A stretch of DNA of 18,311 nucleotides from JAAFIP01 sp043777795. GTDB taxonomy: Bacteria > Pseudomonadota > Gammaproteobacteria > Burkholderiales > Burkholderiaceae_C. Every line of letters starts with the position of its first letter. Positions within the stretch are counted from its first letter, which is position 1. The stretch covers positions 1 to 18,311 of the forward strand of contig JAYWHJ010000314.1 in the NCBI GenBank assembly GCA_043777795.1, read 5' to 3'. The notes beneath the pieces are model-generated. The model searched no databases. It worked only from the letters and a program-made list of their open reading frames with translations, and had not been told where the DNA came from. The position numbers were made by a program, and so were the translations under genes. Below are positions 1 to 7,149 of the stretch, piece after piece.

Positions 1-2107
1 TGATCGCCACGTACATTAGGCGGCGTTCTTCCTCCAGGCCGTCGTGGTCGCTCATCGAGTTCTCATGCGGAAACAAGCCCTCTTCCAGCCCGGTGATAAA
101 GACGGCATCAAACTCCAAGCCTTTGGAGCTGTGCACCGTCATCATCTGCACCGCGTCTTGGCCCGCCTGGGCTTGGTTGTCGCCCGACTCCAGGGCTGCG
201 TGGGTGAGGAAGGCGGCCAGCGGGGACATAGTCTCACCCGTGTCTTGGTTGACGATGCCTGCAGCCTCGCGGTCTGCGTCGGCTTGCGACTGCACGGGTA
301 CTTCGCCGCCCTCAGTGCGAGCGGCATTGTCCGCACTCGTTAAGCCTTGACTCGCTGGACTTTGCGTGAGCTTGGGTGCATTGGCCACCTCATCGACCGG
401 CAGCGCCACCGCATCGCGGCCAAAGCCTTCTTGCGTCACAAAGCTCTCAGCCGCGCTGACCAGTTCTTCCAGGTTTTCTACCCGATCTGCGCCTTCTTTG
501 TCGTTTTTGTAGTGCTCTATCAATCCGCTGTGGTCTAACACCAACTCAATAATTTCACGCAGGCTACAGCCCTGCGTTTTCTCGCGCAGCACGTCCATCT
601 TGGCGACAAAGCCGCCCAAACTCGCGCCCGCCTTACCCGTCACCAAGCTCACCGCGTCGTGCAGCGAGCAGCCAGAGGCACGGGCCGCGTCTTGCAGCTG
701 CTCCAGGCTGCGCGCGCCGATGCCGCGCGGCGGGAAGTTGACTACCCGGCTAAAGCTGGTGTCGTCTTGCGGGTTCTCCAAAATGCGCAGGTAGGCCAGC
801 GCGTTTTTAATCTCAGCGCGCTCAAAAAAGCGCAGACCGCCATACACGCGGTAGGGCACACCAGCGTTGAACAGTGTGGTCTCTATCACGCGGCTTTGGG
901 CGTTGCTGCGGTATAGCACCGCAATCTCGCTGCGCTTGTAGCCCGGCTCGGTGCCTTGGTCGCGCTGCAGGTTTTTTACCTCGTCAACTAGCCACTGCGC
1001 CTCAGCATAGTCGCTTGGGTTTTCCATCACCCGCACCGGCTCGCCCGGGCCTTGGGCGGTGCGCAGGTTTTTGCCCAGGCGCTTGGTGTTATGGCTAATG
1101 AGCTGGTTGGCGCTGTCCAAGATGTTGCTGTACGAGCGGTAGTTTTCCTCCAGCTTGATCTGGTGCTGCACGTTGTATTCGCGTACAAAGTCGGCCATAT
1201 TGCCCACCCGCGCACCGCGAAAGGCGTAGATGCTTTGGTCATCGTCGCCGACAGCAAAGACAGAAGAATTGCTACTATTTTGGGAGCTGCTACCACCATT
1301 TTCTATTGGGCTGTGGCCCGAAAACATCTTGATCCATGCGTATTGCAGCTTGTTGGTATCTTGAAACTCGTCAATCAAGATATGCCGAAAACGGCGGTTG
1401 TAATGCTCACGTATCGGCGGGTTGTCGCGCAGCACCTCGTAGCTGCGCAAAATCAGCTCACCAAAATCCACCACACCTTCACGCAGGCACTGGGCCTCGT
1501 ACAACTCGTAAATTTCAACTTTCTTGCGGGTCTCTTCGTCGTGCGCTTTGATGTCTTTGGGCCGATCGCCCTCCTCCTTGGCGCCGCTGATAAAGTACAT
1601 CAACTGCTTGGGCACATAGCGCTCTTCGTCGATGTTGAACTGCTTGCACAAACGCTTGATGGCCGAGAGCTGGTCTTGCGTGTCCAAAATGGCAAACGAC
1701 TGCGGCAGTCCGGCAATTTTGTAATGCGCCCGCAAAAAGCGGTTGCACAAGCCGTGGAAGGTGCCAATCCACATGCCGCGTACATTCACGGGCAGCATAG
1801 TGCCCAGGCGCAGCAGCATTTCTTTGGCGGCCTTGTTGGTAAAGGTGACGGCCATCACGCCGCCGGGGGAGATTTGCCCGGTTTGCAAGAGCCAGGCAAT
1901 GCGGGTGGTGAGCACCCGCGTTTTGCCTGAGCCCGCACCCGCCAAAATCAGCGCATGCGCGTCGGGCAAGGTGACCGCGGCGAGCTGCTCAGGGTTAAGA
2001 TGGTTGAGCAGCGGCATGTGGCCTGCTAACTGTGGGGAGCCGCCAGGCTGTAAGACTGCAGCGTTGTGGGAGACTAAACCCGAATCAAGTGATACTTCTG
2101 AAAACAT
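1..2107 (-). CDS. uvrD: UvrD/Rep-family ATP-dependent DNA helicase, 3' end cut by window edge
   Basis: This superfamily 1A helicase unwinds DNA 3'-5' in nucleotide excision and mismatch repair. I read the minus frame from ATG 2107 to the left edge without a stop (702 codons). Walker A GAGSGKT is at about residues 57-63, the TFTNKAA motif at 88-94, GTFHGLC at 115-121, Walker B IDEFQDT at 245-251, GDDDQSIYAFRGA at 287-299, and near the edge the HSSKGLEFD and EERRLMYVAI motifs. Only the last part of the C-terminus is missing. Oddity: residues ~263-282, rich in Ser, Asn and Gly, sit just before the GDDDQSIY motif, where relatives have a short AGD-type turn. They are encoded by a copy of the dispersed repeat. 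The start is uncertain: ATG 2017 (MPLLNHLNPEQ) begins nearer the usual family N-terminus, and neither ATG has a clear ribosome site. Confidence 0.93.
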   Translation of the reverse strand, partial: MFSEVSLDSGLVSHNAAVLQPGGSPQLAGHMPLLNHLNPEQLAAVTLPDAHALILAGAGSGKTRVLTTRIAWLLQTGQISPGGVMAVTFTNKAAKEMLLRLGTMLPVNVRGMWIGTFHGLCNRFLRAHYKIAGLPQSFAILDTQDQLSAIKRLCKQFNIDEERYVPKQLMYFISGAKEEGDRPKDIKAHDEETRKKVEIYELYEAQCLREGVVDFGELILRSYEVLRDNPPIREHYNRRFRHILIDEFQDTNKLQYAWIKMFSGHSPIENGGSSSQNSSNSSVFAVGDDDQSIYAFRGARVGNMADFVREYNVQHQIKLEENYRSYSNILDSANQLISHNTKRLGKNLRTAQGPGEPVRVMENPSDYAEAQWLVDEVKNLQRDQGTEPGYKRSEIAVLYRSNAQSRVIETTLFNAGVPYRVYGGLRFFERAEIKNALAYLRILENPQDDTSFSRVVNFPPRGIGARSLEQLQDAARASGCSLHDAVSLVTGKAGASLGGFVAKMDVLREKTQGCSLREIIELVLDHSGLIEHYKNDKEGADRVENLEELVSAAESFVTQEGFGRDAVALPVDEVANAPKLTQSPASQGLTSADNAARTEGGEVPVQSQADADREAAGIVNQDTGETMSPLAAFLTHAALESGDNQAQAGQDAVQMMTVHSSKGLEFDAVFITGLEEGLFPHENSMSDHDGLEEERRLMYVAI
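1269..1313. repeat. Dispersed repeat, copy A (in frame inside uvrD)
   Basis: Read on the minus strand this stretch carries CCCAATAGAAAATG, then GTAGCAGCT, then AATAGTAGC. It lines up with the other copies (core GCCAATAAAATATTG, then GGAGCAGCTAT, then AATA). It is the most diverged copy. It encodes about residues 265-280 of UvrD without breaking the frame. Confidence 0.55.
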
Positions 2108-2131
2108 AGCCCAGATTGTGAAGCCAAGACG

Positions 2132-2977
2132 ATGCAAACCCCTCCCCATTTACGGATTTATTGTGCCACTGTGTCTTTGAGATGTAAGCCACGCTCTGTG
2201 TGCGTCACATCTTCGTCAACTCTGGCGCGTTGGACTCGCCTTGGCCTGACGGCGTGCATGGCATTTGGCTTGGCCAGCCAAGCGTACGCCCAATCGTCCT
2301 GCTCCAGCGACGGGCAGCGGGCCCCCGTAGCGCTGCTAGAGCGCTTTATCAGCGCAGATTGCGACACCTGCTGGAGTAATGCCTCATTGCCGCAACCCGC
2401 TGCAGGCCAAGCCGCCTTGGACTGGATCGTGCCCAGCCCCCGGGGTGAGGATGCCGCGTTGTCCGCCGCCGCCACGCGCGATGCGCCGGCCCGCCTAAAG
2501 GCGCTGGGCTTGCCGTGGGATGCGGCGAAAGTGGGTATGCAAGCCAGTGCGGTACAAAAATCCTTGCCCCACGGCAGCTCGGCAAAAGCGCCCAAGCTGC
2601 GTGTGGCCCATGGCCTACCTTTTAACGGTTACATCGGCGCGTCCATCGAGTTCACGCCGCCGCCAGGTGCGCGCGCACCCGCTGCCCCAACAAAGAGCCC
2701 CGGCCTATTTGCGCACCTCGTGCTGGTTGAGACATTGCCCGCAGGAACTGAGGGAAGCAACGTCGAGCGCCACCTGGTGCGCAACGTGCTGGTCACTCCT
2801 TGGAACATGGCCGATGAGCTGGGCAAGGTGAACAAGGAAGGATTCAAACCGTTTTTCGAATCGCGCCCCATGAGCCTGCCAGCGGGCGTAAACCCGGAGC
2901 GGCTGCGGATACTGGGCTGGGTGCAAAATGCTGCCGGTCGCATCCTGGCTAGCGCGCAATCGCGTTGCGAAAACTGA
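2132..2977 (+). CDS. Secreted protein of unknown function with a CDTCW motif
   Basis: I do not recognise a named family. The 281-residue reading has a signal peptide whose hydrophobic core is LGLTACMAFGLAS (residues 37-49) and a likely cleavage after AYA (52). The mature part starts with several cysteines and then VALLERFISADCDTCW (66-81). This resembles the first strand plus CxxC of thioredoxin-fold proteins, for example the ELFTSQGCSSC start of DUF1223 proteins, but the similarity is short and is only a hint. The C-terminal RLRILGWVQNAAGRILASAQ fits a final beta-strand region of such a fold. The start is uncertain: GTG 2198 or TTG 2177 would give a more normal signal peptide length and leave room for a promoter between this gene and divergent uvrD. 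No clear Shine-Dalgarno is visible for any of the three. Confidence 0.7.
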   Translation: MQTPPHLRIYCATVSLRCKPRSVCVTSSSTLARWTRLGLTACMAFGLASQAYAQSSCSSDGQRAPVALLERFISADCDTCWSNASLPQPAAGQAALDWIVPSPRGEDAALSAAATRDAPARLKALGLPWDAAKVGMQASAVQKSLPHGSSAKAPKLRVAHGLPFNGYIGASIEFTPPPGARAPAAPTKSPGLFAHLVLVETLPAGTEGSNVERHLVRNVLVTPWNMADELGKVNKEGFKPFFESRPMSLPAGVNPERLRILGWVQNAAGRILASAQSRCEN

Positions 2978-2980
2978 ATC

Positions 2981-3030
2981 AAGCTACTACATATTCAATA
3001 GCTGCTTCCAAAATATTTTATTGCGCTACA
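2981..3030. repeat. Dispersed repeat, copy B (intergenic, at the pseudogene 3' end)
   Basis: Minus-strand reading GCGCAATAAAATATTTTGG, then AAGCAGCTATTGAATA, then GTAGCTTG. It closely matches copy C inside murB. It begins right after the stop of the secreted-protein gene and touches the stop of the decayed gene (3026-3028). Confidence 0.75.
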
Positions 3031-3475
3031 GCGCGATTGAACGGCCAAGGCCCAAATGACACCAGCGCTGGAAAACCTTGGTGTGCAATATGAACCCGTG
3101 CCGCACGGCGTCCACCGCTTTGGGCGAGGCATGGCCACAAACTGTTTTTTCTGCGCGAGCAGGCCACAAAGAACCGGCGCAGGCCATGCTCGACAAGGTC
3201 GCCGCCTTTCACGCTCAGGTGTGGGTAAGTCTCGCGCAGCTTGCGTTTTAGAAACTGCGGCATCGGCGACTCGCGCACGAAACGTTCTCTGAGGGATCGA
3301 CGCCACAACTGCAAACAGGAAATCGAAACCTACACCAACTCGACCCCAAAGAGCCATGACACGTTGGGCTGCCAGGCACCCAAAACACTGCTGCCAATCA
3401 ACGCCACGCCAAGAGGCTCTAGGGCGACAAGCAGCAAAGGCATGAGCTGGATAAGAGGTCTTTGGTTTTTGTCAT
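3026..3475 (-). pseudogene. Decayed membrane-anchored protein with a GRDP-like motif (remnant)
   Basis: An ATG at 3475, 3 bp after the murB stop, opens a broken reading. After a frameshift within the first few codons, the frame gives a hydrophobic N-terminus (LIQLMPLLLVALEPLGVALIG). An in-frame TAG follows at 3330-3332. The same frame then continues as MPQFLKRKLRETYPHLSV and VEHGLRRFFVAC. A slip at the six-T run (3145-3150) shifts it to QFVAMP, and a further slip near 3130 gives SPKAVDAVRHGFILHTKVFQ, ending at TAG 3026-3028. The pattern FVAMPS..VD..WH.FI..T..F..(W/F)C is one I associate with the bacterial proteins called glycine-rich domain-containing protein-like. Here the usual Trp of WH is Arg. 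The C-terminus is missing where repeat copy B starts. At least three frameshifts and one nonsense codon make function unlikely. The family name is a memory-based judgement. Confidence 0.6.
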
Positions 3476-3478
3476 CCA

Positions 3479-4654
3479 CTACACGACCACTGGCTCATGC
3501 TCCAGCACAATGCCAAAGCGCTCGTACACGCTGGTTTGAATGGCTTTGGCCAGCGTCATGACCTCGCCACCCGTGGCGGGGGTAGCGGTGCCAGTGCCTT
3601 TATTGACCAACACCAAGGCCTGCTTCTCATACACACCCGCATTGCCTACGGTTTTGCCTTTCCAGCCGCAAGAATCGATCAACCAGCCCGCCGCCAGTTT
3701 GACCTGCCCGTCCGCCATGGAGTAGTGCACCACCTTGGGGTCGCGCGCGATGATGTCGACGCACTGCTCAGCGCTGACTTGCGGGTTTTTAAAAAAGCTG
3801 CCCGCGTTGCCGATCACCGCGGGGTCGGGCAGCTTGGCGCGGCGCACTTCGCACACCCAGTTGAAGATTTGCGGCGCAGTGGGGATCCATCCGGCGGTTT
3901 TTCCCAGTTGCAGGAGACGTTCAAGTTGCTCTGTATTAGATAGCTGCTCCCGCAATATTTTATTGGCTTGAAGGCCTTTTTCTTCTAAAAAAGTGGCCCA
4001 CTTACGCTGTAAATCGATGTAGCCCAACTCTGCGCGCCAGCGTTTGGGCAAGGCAAAGCGCACATGGGTGATCACGACTTTATCGAGCAGGCCCAAGCCT
4101 TGGGCATACCCTGACCCAGCGCCAGCGCCATGCTTGAACACCGAGTCTCTGTAGCCAAACGCGCACTGCGCCGCGGTCAAAGTAAACGCCTCGCCGGTAT
4201 GCAGGTGCACACCGTCCAGACTGTCAAACCGGTCTTGCAGCTCTACGCCATAAGCGCCAATGTTTTGTACCGGGCAGGCCCCTACGCTGCCAGGAATTAG
4301 GGCCAGGTTTTCTAGGCCCGGCCAGCCCTGCTCCAGCGTCCATGCCACGGTGTCGTGCCAGTTCTCGCCCGCACCTACCTCGACAATCCAGTGCTTGTCG
4401 GTCTCGCCAGCCAGGCGTTTGCCCATGATTTCGACCTTCAGAGTCAGGGCTTTCACATCTCCGGTCAGCACGATGTTGCAGCCGCCGCCCAAGACAAACG
4501 GCGGGTACCGGGCAAAATCTTGCGGCGTACCCCGTGTGGCGGCTATCGCGTCACGCAGTGCATCTACCGAGCCGATGCGCACCAACTGCTGCGCTTTGGC
4601 CACAATACCAAAGCTATTGTGCGCCGCGAGGGGGAAGTTTTTCTCAATAAACAT
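3479..4654 (-). CDS. murB: UDP-N-acetylmuramate dehydrogenase (MurB) with a repeat-derived insert
   Basis: This FAD enzyme reduces UDP-GlcNAc-enolpyruvate to UDP-MurNAc in cytoplasmic peptidoglycan synthesis. From ATG 4654 it is 391 residues, against 342 in E. coli. FAD-binding motifs are LGGGCN (55-60) and IPGSVGACPVQNIGAYGVE (120-138). YRDSVFK is at 168-174, and NAGSFFKNP (283-291) holds the proton-donor Ser286. The C-terminal LEHEPVVV supplies the conserved Glu region. The frame stays open upstream to 5068, but that stretch overlaps yajQ on the other strand. ATG 4654 gives the normal MurB beginning (MFIEKNFPLAAHNSFG). Oddity: about 30 extra residues (~222-252) lie between the YxDLQRK strand and PQIFNWV. 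Residues ~226-245 are encoded by repeat copy C. Confidence 0.95.
   Translation of the reverse strand: MFIEKNFPLAAHNSFGIVAKAQQLVRIGSVDALRDAIAATRGTPQDFARYPPFVLGGGCNIVLTGDVKALTLKVEIMGKRLAGETDKHWIVEVGAGENWHDTVAWTLEQGWPGLENLALIPGSVGACPVQNIGAYGVELQDRFDSLDGVHLHTGEAFTLTAAQCAFGYRDSVFKHGAGAGSGYAQGLGLLDKVVITHVRFALPKRWRAELGYIDLQRKWATFLEEKGLQANKILREQLSNTEQLERLLQLGKTAGWIPTAPQIFNWVCEVRRAKLPDPAVIGNAGSFFKNPQVSAEQCVDIIARDPKVVHYSMADGQVKLAAGWLIDSCGWKGKTVGNAGVYEKQALVLVNKGTGTATPATGGEVMTLAKAIQTSVYERFGIVLEHEPVVV
3922..3979. repeat. Dispersed repeat, copy C (in frame inside murB)
   Basis: Minus-strand reading GCCAATAAAATATTGCGG, then GAGCAGCTATCTAATACAG. This is the clearest of the short copies. It adds about 20 residues (KGLQANKILREQLSNTEQLE) to MurB without a stop or frameshift, in a loop between the substrate-binding segments. 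Confidence 0.8.
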
Positions 4655-4708
4655 GCCACAATTGTCGCATTCTGCACCCCTCCAACCCCCGTTCGTCGAG
4701 AATTTACT

Positions 4709-5194
4709 ATGCCAAGTTTTGATACCGTGTGTGAACCAAATATGGTCGACGTGAAAAACGCCGTTGAAAACGCCGCCAAAGAAATCGCCACCCGCTTTGA
4801 CTTCAAGGGCAGCTCTGCCGCTGTGGAGCTGAAAGACAAAGAAATTACCCTGTTTGGCGATGCTGATTTTCAGCTCCAGCAAGTGGAAGACCTGCTGCGC
4901 GCCAAGCTCACCAAGCGCAACGTAGACGCGCGCTACCTGGATGTAGAAAAGATCCAGAAAATTGGCGGCGACAAAGTTAAACAAGTGGCCAAAGTGCGCG
5001 AAGGCATTGAGGCCGACATGGCCAAAAAAATCGTCAAAGTGCTCAAAGACAGCAAGATGAAAGTGCAAGCCAGCATCCAGGGCGAAAGCGTGCGCGTGAC
5101 CGGTGCGAAACGTGACGATTTGCAGGCGGCGATGGCTTTAATTAAAAAAGACATTGAGGATATTCCTCTCACGTTTAACAACTTTCGAGATTGA
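4709..5194 (+). CDS. yajQ: YajQ family cyclic-di-GMP-binding protein
   Basis: This 161-residue protein starts MPSFDTVCEPNMVDVKNAV and shows RFDFKGS (29-35), a long Lys-rich middle, and a C-terminal IPLTFNNFRD, all typical of YajQ (formerly UPF0234). YajQ proteins bind cyclic di-GMP in Xanthomonas and nucleotides or RNA in other bacteria. The exact role here is not known. The frame is open further upstream, but that region is antisense to murB, so ATG 4709 is chosen. The 54 bp between the divergent murB and yajQ starts must hold both promoters. I could not pick convincing -35/-10 pairs there. A hairpin lies just downstream. Confidence 0.95.
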   Translation: MPSFDTVCEPNMVDVKNAVENAAKEIATRFDFKGSSAAVELKDKEITLFGDADFQLQQVEDLLRAKLTKRNVDARYLDVEKIQKIGGDKVKQVAKVREGIEADMAKKIVKVLKDSKMKVQASIQGESVRVTGAKRDDLQAAMALIKKDIEDIPLTFNNFRD

Positions 5195-5202
5195 TGCTCA
5201 GC

Positions 5203-5238
5203 GCGGCGAAGTGCTTGCGTGGCCCGCACATTCGCCGC
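5203..5238 (+). terminator. Hairpin after yajQ, possible terminator or mRNA end
   Basis: GCGGCGAAGTGC (5203-5214) pairs with GCACATTCGCCGC (5226-5238), giving an 8-bp plus 4-bp stem with a one-base bulge and an 11-base loop. It lies 8 bases after the yajQ stop. No T-run follows, so it is not a classical intrinsic terminator. It may protect the 3' end or help factor-dependent termination. Confidence 0.3.
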
Positions 5239-5281
5239 ACCGCTGGCGCCTTGTCGCCCCTCCAATTTCCATAAGTTTTGC

Positions 5282-5932
5282 ATGCCCATGGCGCCCAAAA
5301 ACGTTCTGATTTTTATAGCTGCCCTCGCAACATTTCATTGCGCAGGGGCGCAATCGGTTGCATTAAGCGGCGTGATGGGCAACAAAGCGCTGCTGGTCGT
5401 CAACGGCGGCGCCCCTAAAGCCGTGGCAGCCGGAGAAACCCATCAAGGTGTGAAGGTGGTGGGCGTGGTGGGCGAGCAGGCCACCTTAGACATCAACGGC
5501 CAGCGCAGCACGGTACGCGTGGGGGACGCTCCCGTGAGCCAAGGCGCGCAGCCGGGAGGCGCCAACGGCAGCAAGATAGTTCTACCCATGGGCAGCGGCG
5601 GTCACTTCTTTGCACAAGGCTTGGTCAATGGCAGACCGATCCGGTTCATGGTGGATACCGGTGCCACCACGGTGGCCCTGGGGGTGAGCGATGCGCAGCG
5701 CATGGGCATTGACTACCAAAAGGGCTTGCCAGTGCGCATGGGCACAGCCAATGGCATCGCCCAGGGCTGGAAGATCAAACTCAGCAGTGTGAAAATTGGC
5801 GATGTAGAGGTCTACGAGGTAGATGCCATCGTGGGCCCCGACATGCCCTTTGCGCTGTTGGGCAATAGCTTCCTGGGCCGCTTTAACATGAACAAAACCA
5901 TCGACCAGATGGTGCTGGACAAGCGCAATTAA
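5282..5932 (+). CDS. Retropepsin-like periplasmic aspartic protease (TIGR02281-type)
   Basis: From ATG 5282 it is 216 residues: signal peptide (core VLIFIAALATF, probable cut after AGA at 23), then a Val/Gly-rich beta domain (about 25-82), a Gly-rich linker (about 85-97), and a retropepsin-like domain. The active-site motif is MVDTGATT (123-130), with Asp125 as the catalytic residue. LLGNSFLGRF (192-201) is the second conserved segment. As in retroviral proteases, one chain carries one catalytic Asp, so it should act as a dimer. Substrate unknown. ATG 5288 is an equal alternative, and the frame is open to GTG 5219, but only 5282/5288 put the signal peptide at the N-terminus. The signal-peptide core coincides with repeat copy D. 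Confidence 0.85.
   Translation: MPMAPKNVLIFIAALATFHCAGAQSVALSGVMGNKALLVVNGGAPKAVAAGETHQGVKVVGVVGEQATLDINGQRSTVRVGDAPVSQGAQPGGANGSKIVLPMGSGGHFFAQGLVNGRPIRFMVDTGATTVALGVSDAQRMGIDYQKGLPVRMGTANGIAQGWKIKLSSVKIGDVEVYEVDAIVGPDMPFALLGNSFLGRFNMNKTIDQMVLDKRN
5301..5348. repeat. Dispersed repeat, copy D (encodes signal-peptide core)
   Basis: The plus-strand text ATAGCTGCCCTCGCAACATT plus TCATTG matches copy C (ATAGCTGCTCCCGCAATATT plus TTATTG) at 22 of 26 positions by eye. It lies in the first codons of the aspartic protease gene and encodes IAALATFHC. Confidence 0.65.
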
Positions 5933-5948
5933 ATCAGGCGGCTGGGTT

Positions 5949-5990
5949 GGAGTTACTTCGTCGGAGTTACTTCGTCGGAGTTGCTTGGCC
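5949..5990. repeat. 14-bp tandem repeat, 2 exact units plus a partial one
   Basis: GGAGTTACTTCGTC occurs twice head to tail (5949-5962, 5963-5976), followed by a diverged third unit GGAGTTGCTTGGCC (5977-5990). It fills about half of the 83-bp gap between two convergent genes. I see no good terminator stem around it. Confidence 0.85.
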
Positions 5991-6015
5991 GCACCCGCTT
6001 CGCAAGATTAGCGCC

Positions 6016-6660
6016 TTATTTTTTATCGATGCCCAATTGCGTGCTGCCCAGCTTTGACTCGGTGCCCGCCAGTAAACGGTTAATGTTCTCGCGGTGGCGA
6101 ATGGCCAATATCACGCTCATCACAAAAATCGCCATCAACACAGATTTAGAGGTGTACCACGCCACCCGATCGCCAAACAGATAGTAAAACGGTGCAAACC
6201 CCGCTACCGCAATCGACGCCAACGACACGTAGCGCGAAAAATACAAAATAATCAGAAAACTGGCCACACAGGCCAGCCCCAACACCCAGTGCACGCCAAA
6301 CAGCACGCCTGCAGCGGTAGCGACACCTTTGCCACCCTTGAACTTAAAAAATACAGGAAACACGTGGCCCAGAAAAGCCGCTAAAGCCACCAAGCCCAGT
6401 GTGCCGTCCCCCAAGCCCACATCCGGCCCCCACACCTTGACCAGCAGCACAGGGATAAAGCCTTTAAGCGCATCTAGCACCAGCGTGGTAATGGCGGCGC
6501 TCTTGCTGCCCGAGCGCAGCACGTTGGTAGCCCCTGGGTTTTTGCTACCGTAAGTACGCGGATCGTTCAGCCCCATGAATTTGCTGACGATGACAGCAAA
6601 GCTCAGCGAGCCAATCAGGTAAGCGGCCAGGGTAGCCAAAAAAGAATAAGCAAACGCCAT
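6016..6660 (-). CDS. plsY: Glycerol-3-phosphate acyltransferase PlsY
   Basis: This integral inner-membrane enzyme moves an acyl group from acyl-phosphate to glycerol-3-phosphate, the first step of phospholipid synthesis. The 214-residue length is normal. Family motifs are visible: YLIGSLSFAVIVSK at the N-terminus, GSKNPGATNVLR (about 38-49), and GHVFPVFFKFKGGKGVATAAG (about 98-118) with the substrate-binding Gly/Lys cluster. Several hydrophobic membrane segments surround them. A GGAG lies 5 bases before ATG 6660. The gene is 99 bp from the VOC gene and convergent with the aspartic protease gene. It probably has its own promoter in that gap, though read-through from the upstream operon is possible. 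Confidence 0.96.
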   Translation of the reverse strand: MAFAYSFLATLAAYLIGSLSFAVIVSKFMGLNDPRTYGSKNPGATNVLRSGSKSAAITTLVLDALKGFIPVLLVKVWGPDVGLGDGTLGLVALAAFLGHVFPVFFKFKGGKGVATAAGVLFGVHWVLGLACVASFLIILYFSRYVSLASIAVAGFAPFYYLFGDRVAWYTSKSVLMAIFVMSVILAIRHRENINRLLAGTESKLGSTQLGIDKK

Positions 6661-6759
6661 GCGGTCTCCGTCAAAGTAATGGAATCAGTGCATGGATTCT
6701 ATGCCGCTCGCAGCCCTGCATCCGCCGGGCGAGCTCCACAACGGTGCAATGCGCGGTGG

Positions 6760-7137
6760 CTAGAGCGTTTCGCTGGCCTCAAAATCCAGCTCTACCTTGG
6801 CGCCATTGGGGTCGTGGCAAAACAACTGCCAGGTACCTGCGCCCACCTGCTGGCGCAGATCGTACTTAATGCCGCGCTCGTCAAAGCGCGCTTTGACCGC
6901 CTTGAGCCCTTGGGCGGTAAATGCCATGTGGTCTATCACACCGGCAGGCGGGGTGGGTACAGCGCGGTCAAAGTACATGTGCAAAACCGCCTGCGGCCCA
7001 CCTGCATAAAGCCAGGCACCTGCGAAACCAAGGTCTGGTCGATGGCCCACAGTCAAACCCAACACACCCACATAAAAGTCGAGCGTGGTCTGAGCGTTTG
7101 CAGCGATCACCGTGAAATGGTTCATGCCTACGATCAT
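6760..7137 (-). CDS. VOC family (glyoxalase/dioxygenase fold) protein
   Basis: A 125-residue single VOC module. It begins MIVGMNHFTVIAANAQTTLD and ends with the typical QLFCHDPNGAKVELDF. Candidate metal ligands are His7, His53 or His70, and Glu117. VOC proteins include glyoxalase I, extradiol dioxygenases, epimerases and binding proteins, so the reaction cannot be named. The start is ATG 7137 because AAGGAG sits 6 bases before it and the family N-terminus begins there. Longer readings to 7272 overlap the upstream gene. It is the last gene of the minus-strand array, 10 bp after the SRPBCC-oxidoreductase fusion, which suggests a role on the same compound. Confidence 0.85.
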   Translation of the reverse strand: MIVGMNHFTVIAANAQTTLDFYVGVLGLTVGHRPDLGFAGAWLYAGGPQAVLHMYFDRAVPTPPAGVIDHMAFTAQGLKAVKARFDERGIKYDLRQQVGAGTWQLFCHDPNGAKVELDFEASETL

Positions 7138-7143
7138 GTCAAT

Positions 7144-7149
7144 CTCCTT
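7144..7149 (-). promoter_or_regulatory. Shine-Dalgarno for the VOC gene, overlapping the upstream stop
   Basis: AAGGAG on the minus strand, 6 bases before ATG 7137. Its first two bases lie in the TAA stop (7148-7150) of the fusion gene, an arrangement that favours coupled translation and settles the VOC start. Confidence 0.8.

Noticed and set aside
1052..1930. Plus-strand open frame of 292 codons
   Set aside because: Antisense to uvrD, whose motifs read continuously on the minus strand.
1..2107. Possible frameshift or breakage of uvrD
   Set aside because: I traced the minus frame codon by codon from 2107 to the edge without a stop. It is simply truncated by the window.
4355..4708. N-terminal extension of yajQ upstream of ATG 4709
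   Set aside because: Antisense to murB; the YajQ family begins MPSFDTV at 4709.
4655..4708. Promoters or a riboswitch between murB and yajQ
   Set aside because: The gap is 54 bp and I see no convincing -35/-10 pair or structured leader.
4655..5068. N-terminal extension of murB upstream of ATG 4654
   Set aside because: It overlaps yajQ on the opposite strand, has no MurB similarity, and a normal MurB start exists at 4654.
5933..6015. Bidirectional terminator between the protease and plsY genes
   Set aside because: GC-rich pieces (GGCGGC, GGCCGC) can pair weakly, but there is no convincing stem with T-runs.
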